NCBI RefSeq assembly: GCF_009834365.1
Contig: NZ_CP041348.1
Coordinates: 2,703,001-2,767,000 of the forward strand
Length of the DNA: 64,000 nt
Source: Komagataeibacter xylinus
GTDB lineage: Bacteria; Pseudomonadota; Alphaproteobacteria; Acetobacterales; Acetobacteraceae
Direction: 5' to 3'
Below the pieces are notes generated by a model that was given only the letters and a program-made list of their open reading frames with translations, made no database searches and was not told where the DNA came from. The position numbers were made by a program, and so were the translations under genes. Shown here piece by piece: positions 26,980 to 35,947 of the stretch (position 1 is its first letter; every line of letters starts with the position of its first letter).

Positions 26980-27131
26980 GGTTGTTTCCACCTGGATCCT
27001 GTGTCTTGGCTATGCGTGCGCCGGTTGTCCGGCACCATCGTTGTCGTGCGCTCTGTCCCGGCGCGGGCAGGCAGGGTATCATACAGGTAATGCGGCATGG
27101 GGGGCAAAACATGCCCGCCCTGCCCTGCCCG

Positions 27132-27977
27132 TCATGCCCCCCGCCGGAAGGGAGATGCGGGATAGACGCCCAGAATTTCCTGGCGTTCCGAAAAGAATGA
27201 AAGCTCGCGCAGCGCTTCGGCCAGCGGGGGCGTCTCGGGGTGGCCCTCCACATCCATCAGGAACTGCGTGGCCGAGAACGAACCTTCAAGCATGTAGCTT
27301 TCCAGCCGGGTCAGGTTTACGCCCGTCGTGGCCAGCCCGCCGAGTGCTTTGTACAGCGCGCCGGGCTGGTTGTTGACCCTGAACAGCAGCGTGGTCATGA
27401 AATCTGGGCCCGGTGGTGGCAGCGTATCGGGCCTGCGCGATGCGATGTAGAAGCGCGTGGTGTTATGGGCGGCGTCCTCCACGTTGCGGCGCAGGATTTC
27501 AAGCCCGTTGAGTTCGGCTGCCAGTTCGGAGGCCACGGCCACATCTTCCCTGCGGCCCCATTCGCGCACCATCTCGGCCGCACCGGCGGTATCGAACTCC
27601 ACAACCGGCTCCAACCCCAGTTCGGTAATCACGCCGCGCACCTGCGCCATGGCGACCGGATGGGTGTGCAGCCGCCTTGCATCACCCAGTTTTGTGCCGG
27701 GAATGCCCAGCAGGCAATGCTCCACGCGCTGAAAATGCTCGCCTACAATGAACAGGCCCGCCTGCGGCAGCAGGGCGTGAATGTCGGGCACGCGGCCTGC
27801 AAGGCTGTTCTCGCAGGCCAGCATGGCCAGTTCAGCCTGCCCGTCATGCACGGCGGCAATGGTCTGGGCAAAGGTCTGGCACGGCAGCGTGGTCCAGCCC
27901 GGCCGGGCGGTGCGGCAGGCCAGGTCGGAATAGGCGCCGGGCCGGCCCTGAAAGGCGATGATGCGTTCTGCGCTCAT
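27132..27977 (-). CDS. pheA: Prephenate dehydratase
   Basis: A 281-residue monofunctional enzyme converting prephenate to phenylpyruvate for phenylalanine synthesis. The start MSAERIIAFQGRPGAYSDLA and the NTTRFYIASR segment match the catalytic PDT domain; the conserved TRF triad is present. A C-terminal ACT domain (LLFRVNNQPGALYKALGGLA then LTRLESYMLEGSF) should bind phenylalanine for feedback control. There is no chorismate mutase domain. It shares ATGA with kdsB, so the two are coupled. Confidence 0.94.
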   Translation of the reverse strand: MSAERIIAFQGRPGAYSDLACRTARPGWTTLPCQTFAQTIAAVHDGQAELAMLACENSLAGRVPDIHALLPQAGLFIVGEHFQRVEHCLLGIPGTKLGDARRLHTHPVAMAQVRGVITELGLEPVVEFDTAGAAEMVREWGRREDVAVASELAAELNGLEILRRNVEDAAHNTTRFYIASRRPDTLPPPGPDFMTTLLFRVNNQPGALYKALGGLATTGVNLTRLESYMLEGSFSATQFLMDVEGHPETPPLAEALRELSFFSERQEILGVYPASPFRRGA

Positions 27978-28717
27978 GCCATGGCTCCCAGAATCTGGCG
28001 CGCGCGTTCAAGATCGGCGGGGGTATCAACGCCAAAAGGCGCTGTAGGGATACGGGTGCACCCAATGGTCATGCCAGCCTCAAGTGCGCGGAGCTGTTCA
28101 AGCTTTTCGCGTTGTTCCAGCCCGCTTTCTGGCAGACTGACAAAGCGGGCGAGGGCTGCGCGGCGATAGGCGTACAGCCCCACATGGTGCCACAGCGGCC
28201 CTGCTCCCCACGGTATGGGCATGCGCGAAAAATACAGCGCGCGCGCCACGGCCTGAGGCGCATCGCTGCCAAAGGCACAGGCCACCTTCACCACCGAGGC
28301 GGCTTTCGCCTCTGTCTCATCGCACACGGGTGCCACCAGGGTTGCGATATCCACAGCACTTTCGGCCAGCGGGCGCAGCACGGCGCGCAGGCAGTCGGGG
28401 TCGATGCCCGGCAGGTCGCCCTGCAGGTTGACGACGGTGTCATGCACGCCGGTCGGATCGAGGGTGCGCAGCGCCTGCCAGATGCGGTCCGAGCCCGAGG
28501 GGAGGTCGGGGTCGGTCAGGATGGCGGTGCCGCCCGCCTGCTCCACCACATCGGCAATCGCGCGCTCGGCGGTGGCAACGGCAACCGGGCCGATGCAGGC
28601 AACCTGCGCGCGCTCGAGCACATGCACGATCATGGGACGACCTGCGATATCGGCAAGCGGTTTGCCCGGCAGACGGGTCGAGGCCATCCGGGCCGGAATC
28701 AGGACAATAGGGTTCAT
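27974..28717 (-). CDS. kdsB: 3-Deoxy-manno-octulosonate cytidylyltransferase
   Basis: A 247-residue enzyme that activates KDO as CMP-KDO for lipopolysaccharide inner core. It begins MNPIVLIPARMASTRLPGKPL, the nucleotide-binding signature, and has VVNLQGDLPGIDP and the later CTRIPTAPFGVDTPADLERA. LQGDLPGI differs slightly from the common VQGDEP: the Glu is replaced by Leu, in a position that contacts substrate or metal, which is worth noting. The ATG at 28717 is chosen because the upstream frame (MHVNRSL...) lacks similarity. Linked to pheA by a 4-bp overlap. Confidence 0.9.
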   Translation of the reverse strand: MNPIVLIPARMASTRLPGKPLADIAGRPMIVHVLERAQVACIGPVAVATAERAIADVVEQAGGTAILTDPDLPSGSDRIWQALRTLDPTGVHDTVVNLQGDLPGIDPDCLRAVLRPLAESAVDIATLVAPVCDETEAKAASVVKVACAFGSDAPQAVARALYFSRMPIPWGAGPLWHHVGLYAYRRAALARFVSLPESGLEQREKLEQLRALEAGMTIGCTRIPTAPFGVDTPADLERARQILGAMA

Positions 28718-28854
28718 GGGGTCTGGGTCTGGGCCATCCGTAATCTGTCGCGGCGGCACGGGCCGCCCGCCGCCCGTGCATGCTTCACACAGGGCGCGCG
28801 GCAGTCTAGGTAAGGAGCGGTTTACATGCAACCGTGGGAAGGACGCCCGACTTC

Positions 28855-29361
28855 ATGGACAGTACACGCCTTAACCAGATCGGGGTTGCCTGCCTCATTG
28901 CCGTGGGGGTGCTTGGCGCAAGCTGGGGTATTGCCCGCACGGCCGTGCCCGAACCCCTGCCCGTGAAGGCTGGCGTGGCCATACCGCACCCGGCAGCCCC
29001 CGCGCCGGGCGCCTCCATTGACGATCTCGTAGCCAAGGCCAGCGTGGAAAAGGGTCATGCCCTGGCCGACAGGCAGTGCGCCATGTGCCACAGCATGGCG
29101 CCCAATGGCCCCTCCATCATCGGGCCGGGCCTGTTTGGCGTGTTTGGCACGCATGTGGGCGATATTCCCGGCTATGACTTCTCGGACGCGCTCAAGGCGC
29201 ACAAGGACGAGACCTGGACCAACGCCACCCTTTCCGCCTGGCTCAAGGGCCCTGCCGATTACGCCTCAGGCACCAAGATGTCGTTTCCCGGCATTGCCTC
29301 CGAGACCGACCGCGCGGACGTGATCGCCTATCTGCGCTCGCTCAAGCCGGAGACCCCCTGA
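28855..29361 (+). CDS. Membrane-anchored class I cytochrome c
   Basis: A 168-residue protein with an uncleaved N-terminal anchor (residues 7-27, IGVACLIAVGVLGASWGIA), a Pro/Ala-rich linker, and a c-type heme site CAMCH at residues 75-79. The methionine ligand is Met142 in GTKMSFPG. It resembles CycM/cytochrome c552-type proteins that link the bc1 complex to oxidase in the periplasm. Start ATG 28855 follows GGGAAGGAC. Its stop shares a base with the ATG of hisN, an unusual but seemingly real coupling. Confidence 0.9.
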   Translation: MDSTRLNQIGVACLIAVGVLGASWGIARTAVPEPLPVKAGVAIPHPAAPAPGASIDDLVAKASVEKGHALADRQCAMCHSMAPNGPSIIGPGLFGVFGTHVGDIPGYDFSDALKAHKDETWTNATLSAWLKGPADYASGTKMSFPGIASETDRADVIAYLRSLKPETP

Positions 29362-30176
29362 TGAGCGCCCTGCCCGCCGGTTTCCCGCGTGATGCGGTGC
29401 TCGAGGCCGCCCTTGCCGCTGCTGATGTGGCCCGCAGCGTGGTGCTGCCTTTCTTCCGCCGTGGGGTCATGGCCCATGACAAGGCCGATGCCAGTCCTGT
29501 CACCATTGCCGACCGCACGGCGGAGCGCGCGATTCGGGCGGTATTGTCCGAGCGGCTGCCCGGTTTTGGCCTCATGGGCGAGGAATTCGGCCTTGAAGGG
29601 GGCGAGAGCCCGTATCGCTGGGTCATCGACCCGATCGATGGCACCCGCGCCTTCCTGACCGGTCGGCCCACCTTTGGCACGCTCATCGCGCTGCTGCATA
29701 ATGATGTGCCGCTGCTTGGCATCATCGACCAGCCGGTCACGGGCGAGCGCTGGATTGGCCTGCGGGGCGAGGCCACGCGTTTCATTGCCACCCTGCCTGG
29801 CACGCCGCGCACGCGGGCCTGTGCTGACGTGGGGCAGGCTGAACTTTCCTGCACGGCGCCTGAAATTCTTGATGCCCCGCACCGCCCCGGTTTTGATGCG
29901 CTGGCGCGGGCCGCAAGGCGCACGAGCTGGGGAGGTGACTGCTATGCCTACGGCCTGCTGGCACTGGGGCAGATCGACATCATTGCCGAATGCACCATGA
30001 AGATATGGGACTGGGCCGCACTCGTGCCGGTGGTGGAGGGCGCTGGCGGCTCCATGACCGACTGGGCGGGCAGACCCCTGCGTGCCGATGGCGATGGCAC
30101 GGTGCTCGCACTGGGTAATGCTGGCCTCCTGCCACATGTAAGCGGCCTGCTTGTGCCGGGGGCGCGTGCAGGCTGA
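29361..30176 (+). CDS. hisN: Histidinol-phosphatase, inositol monophosphatase family
   Basis: A 271-residue Mg2+-dependent phosphatase. Metal-binding motifs are GEEFG, DPIDGTRAFLTGRPTFG and KIWDWAALVPVVEGAGG. The RAFLTGRPTFGTL extension after DPIDGT and SWGGDCYAYGLLA are typical of the HisN group, which performs the penultimate histidine step in actinobacteria and alphaproteobacteria. Inositol-1-phosphate or another sugar phosphate is the alternative substrate. Overlaps the cytochrome gene stop by one base. Confidence 0.87.
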   Translation: MSALPAGFPRDAVLEAALAAADVARSVVLPFFRRGVMAHDKADASPVTIADRTAERAIRAVLSERLPGFGLMGEEFGLEGGESPYRWVIDPIDGTRAFLTGRPTFGTLIALLHNDVPLLGIIDQPVTGERWIGLRGEATRFIATLPGTPRTRACADVGQAELSCTAPEILDAPHRPGFDALARAARRTSWGGDCYAYGLLALGQIDIIAECTMKIWDWAALVPVVEGAGGSMTDWAGRPLRADGDGTVLALGNAGLLPHVSGLLVPGARAG

Positions 30177-30269
30177 CGGTACGAATTCATCTTTCCCCCT
30201 AGCGATGGCGCGGCCAATCGGATAGGGACGACCTACCTTCTTGACCGTATCAGAGCGGGAGCACGCGAC

Positions 30270-31535
30270 ATGACCAGCCCATCCACCGGCCACCTTTCCC
30301 TTCCCAAGGACAAGATCCGCATCCTGCTGCTTGAGGGCATTCATGATAGTGCCGTTAAACTGCTGAAGGAAAACGGATACGAGAACGTCACCCGCCTCAA
30401 GACGGCGCTGGAAGGCGAAGCCCTGCAGAAGGCGCTGGAAGGCGTGCATATCGTGGGTATCCGCTCGCGCACGCAGCTCACGCGTGAGGTTATCGAGAAG
30501 GCCGACCGCTTGATCGCCATCGGCTGCTTCTGCATCGGCACCAACCAGGTTGACCTCAACGCCGCGCGTGAGGCCGGTATTCCCGTATTCAACGCGCCTT
30601 ACAGTAACACGCGCTCGGTGGCCGAACTGGTCATGGGCGAGATCGTGATGCTGATGCGCCGCATCTTCCCCAAGTCGGAGGAATGCAATGCGGGTATCTG
30701 GAAGAAATCCGCCACCAACAGCTGGGAAGTGCGCGGCAAGACGCTGGGCATCGTAGGCTATGGCTCGATTGGCTCGCAGCTTTCCGTGCTGGCCGAAGCC
30801 TTTGGCATGCGCGTGTTCTATTACGACGTGATCGACAAGCTGGTGCACGGCAATGCAACCCCGGTCGATACGCTTGAAACCCTGCTGGCCCAGAGCGACG
30901 TGGTCAGCCTGCACGTGCCCCAGACCCCCGAGACCGCGGGCATGATTGGCGAGGCGCAGATCCGCGCGATGAAGAAGGGTTCCTTCCTCATCAACAATGC
31001 GCGCGGCAATGTGGTGGACCTCGATGCGCTGGCCGCCGCCCTGAAGGATGGCCACCTGCTGGGTGCTGCCATCGACGTGTTCCCCAAGGAGCCCAAGCAG
31101 GCAGGCGAGCCGCTGGAAACCCCGCTGCGTGGGCTGGATAACGTGATCCTGACGCCGCATATAGGTGGTTCCACGGCGGAAGCGCAGGAGCGCATCGGTG
31201 TGGAAGTGGCCCGCAAGCTGGTGGACTACTCCGATATTGGCTCCACGCTGGGTGCTGTGAACTTCCCCACCGTACAGCTGCCCGAAAACCCGCACGGCAC
31301 GCGCTTCATGCATGTGCACCGCAACGTGCCGGGCATCATGCTGCAGATCAACGAGATCTTCTCCAGGGAGTCCTGCAACGTCACCGCGCAGTACCTGCAG
31401 ACGGCGGGTGAACTGGGCTATGTGGTGGTCGAGGCCGATACCGGCCGTGATGTGGAAAAGGACAACCGCATCCTTGACCGCCTGCGCGAACTCAAGGGCA
31501 CGCTGCGCGCCCGCCTGCTGTACAAGCAGCAGTAA
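30270..31535 (+). CDS. serA: D-3-phosphoglycerate dehydrogenase
   Basis: A 421-residue NAD-dependent enzyme, first step of serine synthesis. It is the short E. coli-like type: substrate domain, Rossmann domain with GIVGYGSIGSQLSV near residue 163, catalytic Arg in NNARGNVVD, catalytic His in LTPHIGGSTAEAQE, and a C-terminal ACT domain (VPGIMLQINEIFSRE) for feedback by serine. The ATG follows CGGGAG. It is followed by a family palindrome and then a terminator, so it is probably the end of its unit. Confidence 0.96.
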   Translation: MTSPSTGHLSLPKDKIRILLLEGIHDSAVKLLKENGYENVTRLKTALEGEALQKALEGVHIVGIRSRTQLTREVIEKADRLIAIGCFCIGTNQVDLNAAREAGIPVFNAPYSNTRSVAELVMGEIVMLMRRIFPKSEECNAGIWKKSATNSWEVRGKTLGIVGYGSIGSQLSVLAEAFGMRVFYYDVIDKLVHGNATPVDTLETLLAQSDVVSLHVPQTPETAGMIGEAQIRAMKKGSFLINNARGNVVDLDALAAALKDGHLLGAAIDVFPKEPKQAGEPLETPLRGLDNVILTPHIGGSTAEAQERIGVEVARKLVDYSDIGSTLGAVNFPTVQLPENPHGTRFMHVHRNVPGIMLQINEIFSRESCNVTAQYLQTAGELGYVVVEADTGRDVEKDNRILDRLRELKGTLRARLLYKQQ

Positions 31536-31583
31536 CAGGGCGTTTGAACAGAACGCGTTGACAAGAAATATAAGTTTTTTGGT

Positions 31584-31607
31584 GCCGCCTTTTTTCAAAA
31601 AGGCGGC
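31584..31607 (+). repeat. Dispersed palindrome, module B copy
   Basis: GCCGCCTTTTTT and AAAAAGGCGGC form a strong stem 48 bp after serA, preceded by AAGTTTTTTGGT and followed by ATTC. Near-identical to 59976-60000 and 33170-33199. May act as a terminator. Confidence 0.85.
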
Positions 31608-31664
31608 ATTCTTTCAGGATTTTTGAAGAAAGCGCCGTCAGGAGCAGCCTGACGATTGCAGATC

Positions 31665-31700
31665 AAAGGGAGCACGCCATCTGGCATGTTCCCTTTTTTC
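31665..31700 (+). terminator. Terminator downstream of serA
   Basis: AAAGGGAGCACGCC (31665-31678) pairs, with G-U pairs, with GGCATGTTCCCTTT (31683-31696), followed by more T residues. It lies between convergent serA and the 107-residue gene. Confidence 0.75.
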
Positions 31701-31701
31701 A

Positions 31702-32025
31702 TTAGGACCGTACAAGATCAGGGAGCTGGACGAGGCGGCTCTTGGTTTCCGCATCGCCGGGCCTGATTTCAACGCTGCCTTTTGCGCAGAGCGGGTAAGC
31801 CTTCACCACAGGCTCGATCAGGCGGAAGAGAAGCTCGGCATCGGGTGCGTACAGAAAGATCTGCGCAGCTTCGGGGCCGAATTCATGGCCGTCGAGCACG
31901 CCTGCATCGCCCATCACGTCCTCTATTTCATCTTCAAGGGTGCAGAGATCATATTCTTCATAGACCTCTGGCGGCAGGTCCTTGTTGTTGAGTGTAATGA
32001 TGACGGCCTGCGTGTTGGAAGACAT
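31702..32025 (-). CDS. Conserved-looking acidic protein of unknown function
   Basis: A 107-residue, strongly acidic, soluble protein (MSSNTQAVIITLNNKDLPPEVYEEY...). I do not recognise its family. The central EFGPEAAQIFLYAPDAELLFRLIEPVVKAYPL looks like a compact alpha/beta domain, and the order beta-strand, acidic loop, helix is protein-like. The start is ATG 32025, preceded by AGGA; an earlier upstream frame has no ribosome site. It has no signal peptide or membrane segment. It sits beside membrane proteins of the immunity-like type and is followed by a terminator. Confidence 0.7.
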   Translation of the reverse strand: MSSNTQAVIITLNNKDLPPEVYEEYDLCTLEDEIEDVMGDAGVLDGHEFGPEAAQIFLYAPDAELLFRLIEPVVKAYPLCAKGSVEIRPGDAETKSRLVQLPDLVRS

Positions 32026-32115
32026 CGTATTATCCTGCCATGTGTTCAGATGAATATATACAGTATAGAACAATATAGCGGCGGACAAGGATGCTCCCCC
32101 CTTCCCTGAGCGATC

Positions 32116-32445
32116 CTATGGCACGGTCAGGAACGTGGCCGGTTCGCTCCGGCGCAGGCGCGCATGGCGGCTGGCATCGGTCTCGAGCAGGCAGGCCATG
32201 AGCAGCGCGATCACCCACCCTACCCCCGTCATGCCCAGGGTGCAGTTCACCACTGCCACGACCGCCGCATTATGTACCTTGCGGCGGCACGCAATGAAGG
32301 TTGGCAGCAGGAACAGCACCATGCTGCAGGCCAGTACCAGCACGGCGCCGACAAGCAGGGTCGTGCCGATTTCCAGCCCGGTGCCCTGTATGGACTGCCA
32401 GCCACGGTAGACCTCATAGGTGGAGGGGACATGGATATTCATCAC
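32116..32445 (-). CDS. Superinfection immunity-like small membrane protein
   Basis: A 109-residue inner-membrane protein with two hydrophobic segments. The motif FLLPTFIACRRKVHNAAVVAVVNCTLGMTGVGWVIALLMACLL matches the pattern of the superinfection immunity protein family (T4 Imm-like): a helix ending in LPT-x-IA-x-xRR, then an N-x-x-LG-x-x-x-GW helix. The phage family blocks DNA entry; most bacterial members are uncharacterised and simply small membrane proteins. A soluble N-terminal 25 residues precede the first helix. Monocistronic. Confidence 0.7.
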   Translation of the reverse strand: MMNIHVPSTYEVYRGWQSIQGTGLEIGTTLLVGAVLVLACSMVLFLLPTFIACRRKVHNAAVVAVVNCTLGMTGVGWVIALLMACLLETDASRHARLRRSEPATFLTVP

Positions 32446-32590
32446 GCTTCATGCTAACCCTAAAGGCAGGCGTGCTGCCATATTGCATGGTACGTTGGGA
32501 ACTGGCATGCAGCCCTTGCATGCTGGATGGCTTTGTATTTGTCAGGGTTTGCTACAGTGCACGGTTATGTGGACCCGCAGGGGGTAACCT

Positions 32591-33097
32591 GTGATCTGGG
32601 GTGATTTCCAAGCGGTGATCCAGCTATCAGCTGGGCTGAACGTGGCCATTCTCAGCTTTGTCGATATCAGCCTGCCCGCCATAAAGGAACGCAGGCGCGT
32701 TTTTGCCAAGGCCCGGCAGGAACTCGAACTGCACCGCAGCGGCACTGATCACCAGCATCCCGATGATGCCGAGGATTATGCCGCCGCCGTTCAGGAAATG
32801 GACCGCAAGCTTTTCATGTTATGGCAGGAATCCTCCACCTTCATCCGCGAGGAGGAATCCCTCATCCGCTCCACCGGCGTGCTCGGCGTGTTCGGTGCCG
32901 TGCTGAGTCTGGGGCTGCTGTGGTATTCAGCGGTGCATTATAGCGGGGTGATCTCGCTCATGGGGCGGGTGCTGATCATCCTGTCCTTCTGTTCGCTGCT
33001 TGGCGCGTTCCTGATCAATTTCATGACCGCGTCGCAGGCAGGCGTGTTTACCAAGAAATGCAATTCCATACGTGAGGAAATGCATAAGCGCCTGTAA
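32591..33097 (+). CDS. Small membrane protein of unknown function
   Basis: A 168-residue protein from GTG 32591, which is preceded by AGGGGGT. It has a possible N-terminal membrane-associated helix (residues 3-25), a charged, helical stretch (ERRRVFAKARQELELHRSG...), and two clear membrane helices at about 95-117 and 120-147. The N-terminal charged section may form a coiled coil facing the cytoplasm. I do not recognise the family. It is followed by copies of the dispersed palindromes. Confidence 0.7.
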   Translation: MIWGDFQAVIQLSAGLNVAILSFVDISLPAIKERRRVFAKARQELELHRSGTDHQHPDDAEDYAAAVQEMDRKLFMLWQESSTFIREEESLIRSTGVLGVFGAVLSLGLLWYSAVHYSGVISLMGRVLIILSFCSLLGAFLINFMTASQAGVFTKKCNSIREEMHKRL

Positions 33098-33142
33098 GAG
33101 ACTGTTTGAAAAAAGCGCTTTGGAATTAAAAGAAGGTTTGGT

Positions 33143-33199
33143 GAAGCTTTTTTCAGAAAGCTTCAAGGAGCGCCGCCGTTCTGAAAAAAAAGGCGGCGC
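33143..33199. repeat. Dispersed palindromes, module A and module B in tandem
   Basis: Module A (GAAGCTTTTTT...AAAGCTTC, 33143-33164) is followed by module B (GCGCCGCC pairing with GGCGGCGC, 33170-33177 with 33192-33199). Flanking text includes GGTTTGGT before and CAAAAACTTTC after, as at the other copies. This is the most complete element in the window. Confidence 0.85.
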
Positions 33200-33240
33200 C
33201 CAAAAACTTTCAGGGACTGGCAGGGCTGGCGGCGCGCTCC

Positions 33241-34602
33241 CTATCCTTTTCGCTCCGTCCGTTTCATCCGCCACAGGATGCGCGTGCCATGCAGCACGAA
33301 TACCGTCACCAGCCCGATGCCTATGCCATACCACAGGCCCTGTACGCCCATGCCCTGGTCAAAGGCAAGGAATATGCCGGCGGGAAAGCCGAGCCCCCAG
33401 TAGCCGATAATGGCCAGCACCATGGGGATGGTGGTATCACCCTGCCCACGCAGGATGCCCGTGGCGATGGCCTGCAGGGCGTCTGGCACCTGAAAGGCCG
33501 CGCCGATCAGCAGCAGCGTGAGCGCCAGTTGCACCGCCTGCGTGTTGTCGGGCAGGGCCGCATCAAGATAGAAGCCAATGATGGTCTGCCGCCCCAACGC
33601 CAGGATGAGCGTGGTCACGCAGGCCACCCCCATGCCCAGCACCATGCCCGCACCGGCGGCACGGCGGACCATGGCCGGGTCGTTGCGCCCCGTCCAGTAG
33701 CCTACGCGTATGTTGCTCGCCTGCGCCATGGCCAGATACAGCACGAAGCACTGCATGCCGATGCCCAGCATGATCTGGAATGCCGCAAGCCCTGCATTGC
33801 CCAGTTTGGCGGCCTCGAAACTGTTGGCCTGAAACAGCGTGACCTCCGCCATCGCGGCTGCCAGCATGGGCAGGCCGGTGCGCAGCAGTGCCCCCGTATG
33901 CCCCCAGTCATGCGCGCGCGGGCGCAGCGCCGTGCGTAGTTCGGGCCTGCGTGCCATGAAGGCCAGCAGAATGACGGGCATGCACCACAGGGTAATGACA
34001 GTTGCCACCGCCGAGCCGTGCAGCCCCAGCGCGGGCAGGCCAAACCAGCCATGGATGAGCGTTGCGTTCAGCACCCCGTTCACGACCGTAATGCACGGCA
34101 TCACCCGCATGAGGATGCCCTGCGCCCCCATGACCGGCAGCGCCGTGGTCAGCACGCCCTGACCCAGCAGCGCAGGCGGCACCGCCCACATCAGGATATG
34201 CACGAAACCGGTCACTGGCGCGCGGATGGCCTCGGGCTCGTGCAGCCATGCCAGAAGCCGGTCGATATGGTATAGGCAGAACAGTTCCGGCCCGCACAGC
34301 ATGATGGCAACCACGAGCATGGAGGTGATTATGGTGCCAAGGCTTGCGTGGTCCTGCCGCCCGCGCGCCTGCGAGAGCAGGATGCCGCCTGCCTCGATCA
34401 TGGCGGCAAGGATGGCGTTGAGCGTGAAGAACGTGCCCGTGGCCAGCCCGCCAATGGCAAGCGCTGCGGCGCCAAGGCTGCCGAGCAGTACGTCATCGGT
34501 CAGCCCCATCAGCATCTGGGTGAACTGTGACAGGCCCATCGGTCCGGCAATGGCAAGGATGGAACGGAATTCCGCCCCGAAGGATGTGGTTGGACGCGTC
34601 AT
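33241..34602 (-). CDS. MATE family efflux transporter
   Basis: A 453-residue inner-membrane protein with twelve predicted membrane segments in two similar halves. The start of the first half (ILAIAGPMGLSQFTQMLMGLTDDVLLGSLGAAALAIGG) and the mid-protein LIHGWFGLPALGLHGSAVATVI match NorM/DinF-type MATE pumps, which export cationic compounds against Na+ or H+. The substrate is not predictable. It is divergent from the HsdS gene; the 181-bp gap has a plausible place for both promoters. Confidence 0.9.
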   Translation of the reverse strand: MTRPTTSFGAEFRSILAIAGPMGLSQFTQMLMGLTDDVLLGSLGAAALAIGGLATGTFFTLNAILAAMIEAGGILLSQARGRQDHASLGTIITSMLVVAIMLCGPELFCLYHIDRLLAWLHEPEAIRAPVTGFVHILMWAVPPALLGQGVLTTALPVMGAQGILMRVMPCITVVNGVLNATLIHGWFGLPALGLHGSAVATVITLWCMPVILLAFMARRPELRTALRPRAHDWGHTGALLRTGLPMLAAAMAEVTLFQANSFEAAKLGNAGLAAFQIMLGIGMQCFVLYLAMAQASNIRVGYWTGRNDPAMVRRAAGAGMVLGMGVACVTTLILALGRQTIIGFYLDAALPDNTQAVQLALTLLLIGAAFQVPDALQAIATGILRGQGDTTIPMVLAIIGYWGLGFPAGIFLAFDQGMGVQGLWYGIGIGLVTVFVLHGTRILWRMKRTERKG

Positions 34603-34783
34603 GAACCCCCTGCTTCACCCATGACCCCGCCGGATCATGATCGTGTGCGGCACGCGGTATGGTGCTTGGGGTGGGGTTTATACGACCCGATAGCGCACGG
34701 CCAGCAGCCATGCGGCGCAAATGCCTGTCATGATGTATTTTTTTATGTGGCAGCCCGGCCGGAGCCAACAGTAAGGAGGAGGC

Positions 34784-35947
34784 ATGAAATGCGATGACAG
34801 CCTGCCCCCGTCATGGCCCGTGGTGCCGCTTGGCGCTCTGGTTGAATGCCTTGATGCAGGCCGTGTGCCCCTTAACCACGCGCAGAGGGCGCTCCGTCCG
34901 GGGCGGGTGCCCTACCATGGGGCCAGTGGCGTGACCGGGCATGTCGATCAGGCACTGTTTGATGGCGCGCTCGTGCTGCTTGGTGAGGACGGCGCGCCTT
35001 TTTCCGATCCCACGCGTGATGTCGCGTTCTTTCATGAAGGGCCGTTATGGGCAGGCAACCATGTGCATGTACTGCGCCCGCGCGCAGGCGTGGATGGCCG
35101 CTTTTTGGCGCATGCCCTCAATACCCTCTCATACGGTCCGTATGTGGAAGGCGCCACCCGCGCCAAGCTGACGCGTGCACGCATGAACAGCCTGCCCGTT
35201 CCGTGCCCTTCCCTTGCCTGCCAGCGCCTTGTAGCCAACCGGCTGGAAGAGCGCCTGCAACGCATTGACGCGCAGTTGCGCCTGCTGGACGGGCTTGACG
35301 CGTTGGCACGCGAGCAGGTTCAGGCCGCCATCGCGCAGGCCATGGGGGCAGCATACGGCACGCGGCGGCTGCTGGGACACGTGTTTGACATTACCGGCGG
35401 TGGCACACCTGCCACGACCCGGCCCGCCTACTGGGGCGATGATGTAACGTGGCTGACGCCAGCGGATCTGCCGCCTGGCCGACCGGGCTGGATTGCGCGC
35501 GGGCAGCGTGGCCTCTCGGCTGCGGGGCTGGCGGCGTGCCGGGCCACCATGGTGCCAGCGGGCGCACTTGTGGTTTCAACCCGCGCCCCTGTGGGCCGTG
35601 TGGGGCTGGGGTGCGGTCCGCTTGCGGTCAGCCAGGGGTGCAAGGCGCTGGTGCCGCGCGACGAGATGGACCTGCGCTACGCGGCGCTGGCATTATGGGC
35701 GGCAGGGCCGGAACTGCGCCGCCGCGCGGGGGGCAGCGTGTTCCCCGAGGTGGATACGCTTACGCTGGCCTCGCTGGAACTCACCCTGCCGCCGCTGGCC
35801 TGCCAGCGCAGGGTGGCGCAGGCGGTCTGGGCACGCCTGGAGCAGGTTACGGCACAGGCTGAGGAACAGCAGCGCATGAGGCGCCTGCTGCGCGAATACC
35901 GCATTGCCGCACGGCGGGCAGCGATGGGTACCGGGCCTTATTCATGA
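34784..35947 (+). CDS. hsdS: Type I restriction-modification specificity subunit (HsdS)
   Basis: A 387-residue protein with two target recognition domains. The first begins SWPVVPLGALVECLDAGRVPL and includes YHGASGVTG and LVLLGEDGAPFSD; the second has DITGGGTPATTRPAYWGDD and VTWLTPADLPPG, both typical. Each TRD ends in a LPVPCPSLACQRLVANRLEE or LTLPPLACQRRVAQAVWARLEQ segment, the coiled-coil start. An excellent ribosome site AAGGAGGAGG precedes the ATG. The methylase subunit is 1.6 kb downstream beyond an unrelated membrane protein and no HsdR is in the window, so it may serve a methylation-only system. Confidence 0.9.
   Translation: MKCDDSLPPSWPVVPLGALVECLDAGRVPLNHAQRALRPGRVPYHGASGVTGHVDQALFDGALVLLGEDGAPFSDPTRDVAFFHEGPLWAGNHVHVLRPRAGVDGRFLAHALNTLSYGPYVEGATRAKLTRARMNSLPVPCPSLACQRLVANRLEERLQRIDAQLRLLDGLDALAREQVQAAIAQAMGAAYGTRRLLGHVFDITGGGTPATTRPAYWGDDVTWLTPADLPPGRPGWIARGQRGLSAAGLAACRATMVPAGALVVSTRAPVGRVGLGCGPLAVSQGCKALVPRDEMDLRYAALALWAAGPELRRRAGGSVFPEVDTLTLASLELTLPPLACQRRVAQAVWARLEQVTAQAEEQQRMRRLLREYRIAARRAAMGTGPYS

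Noticed and set aside
29328-31598. A 756-codon open frame on the minus strand
   Set aside because: It lies opposite cytochrome c, hisN and serA, whose motifs are intact; it is a shadow caused by GC-rich codon use.
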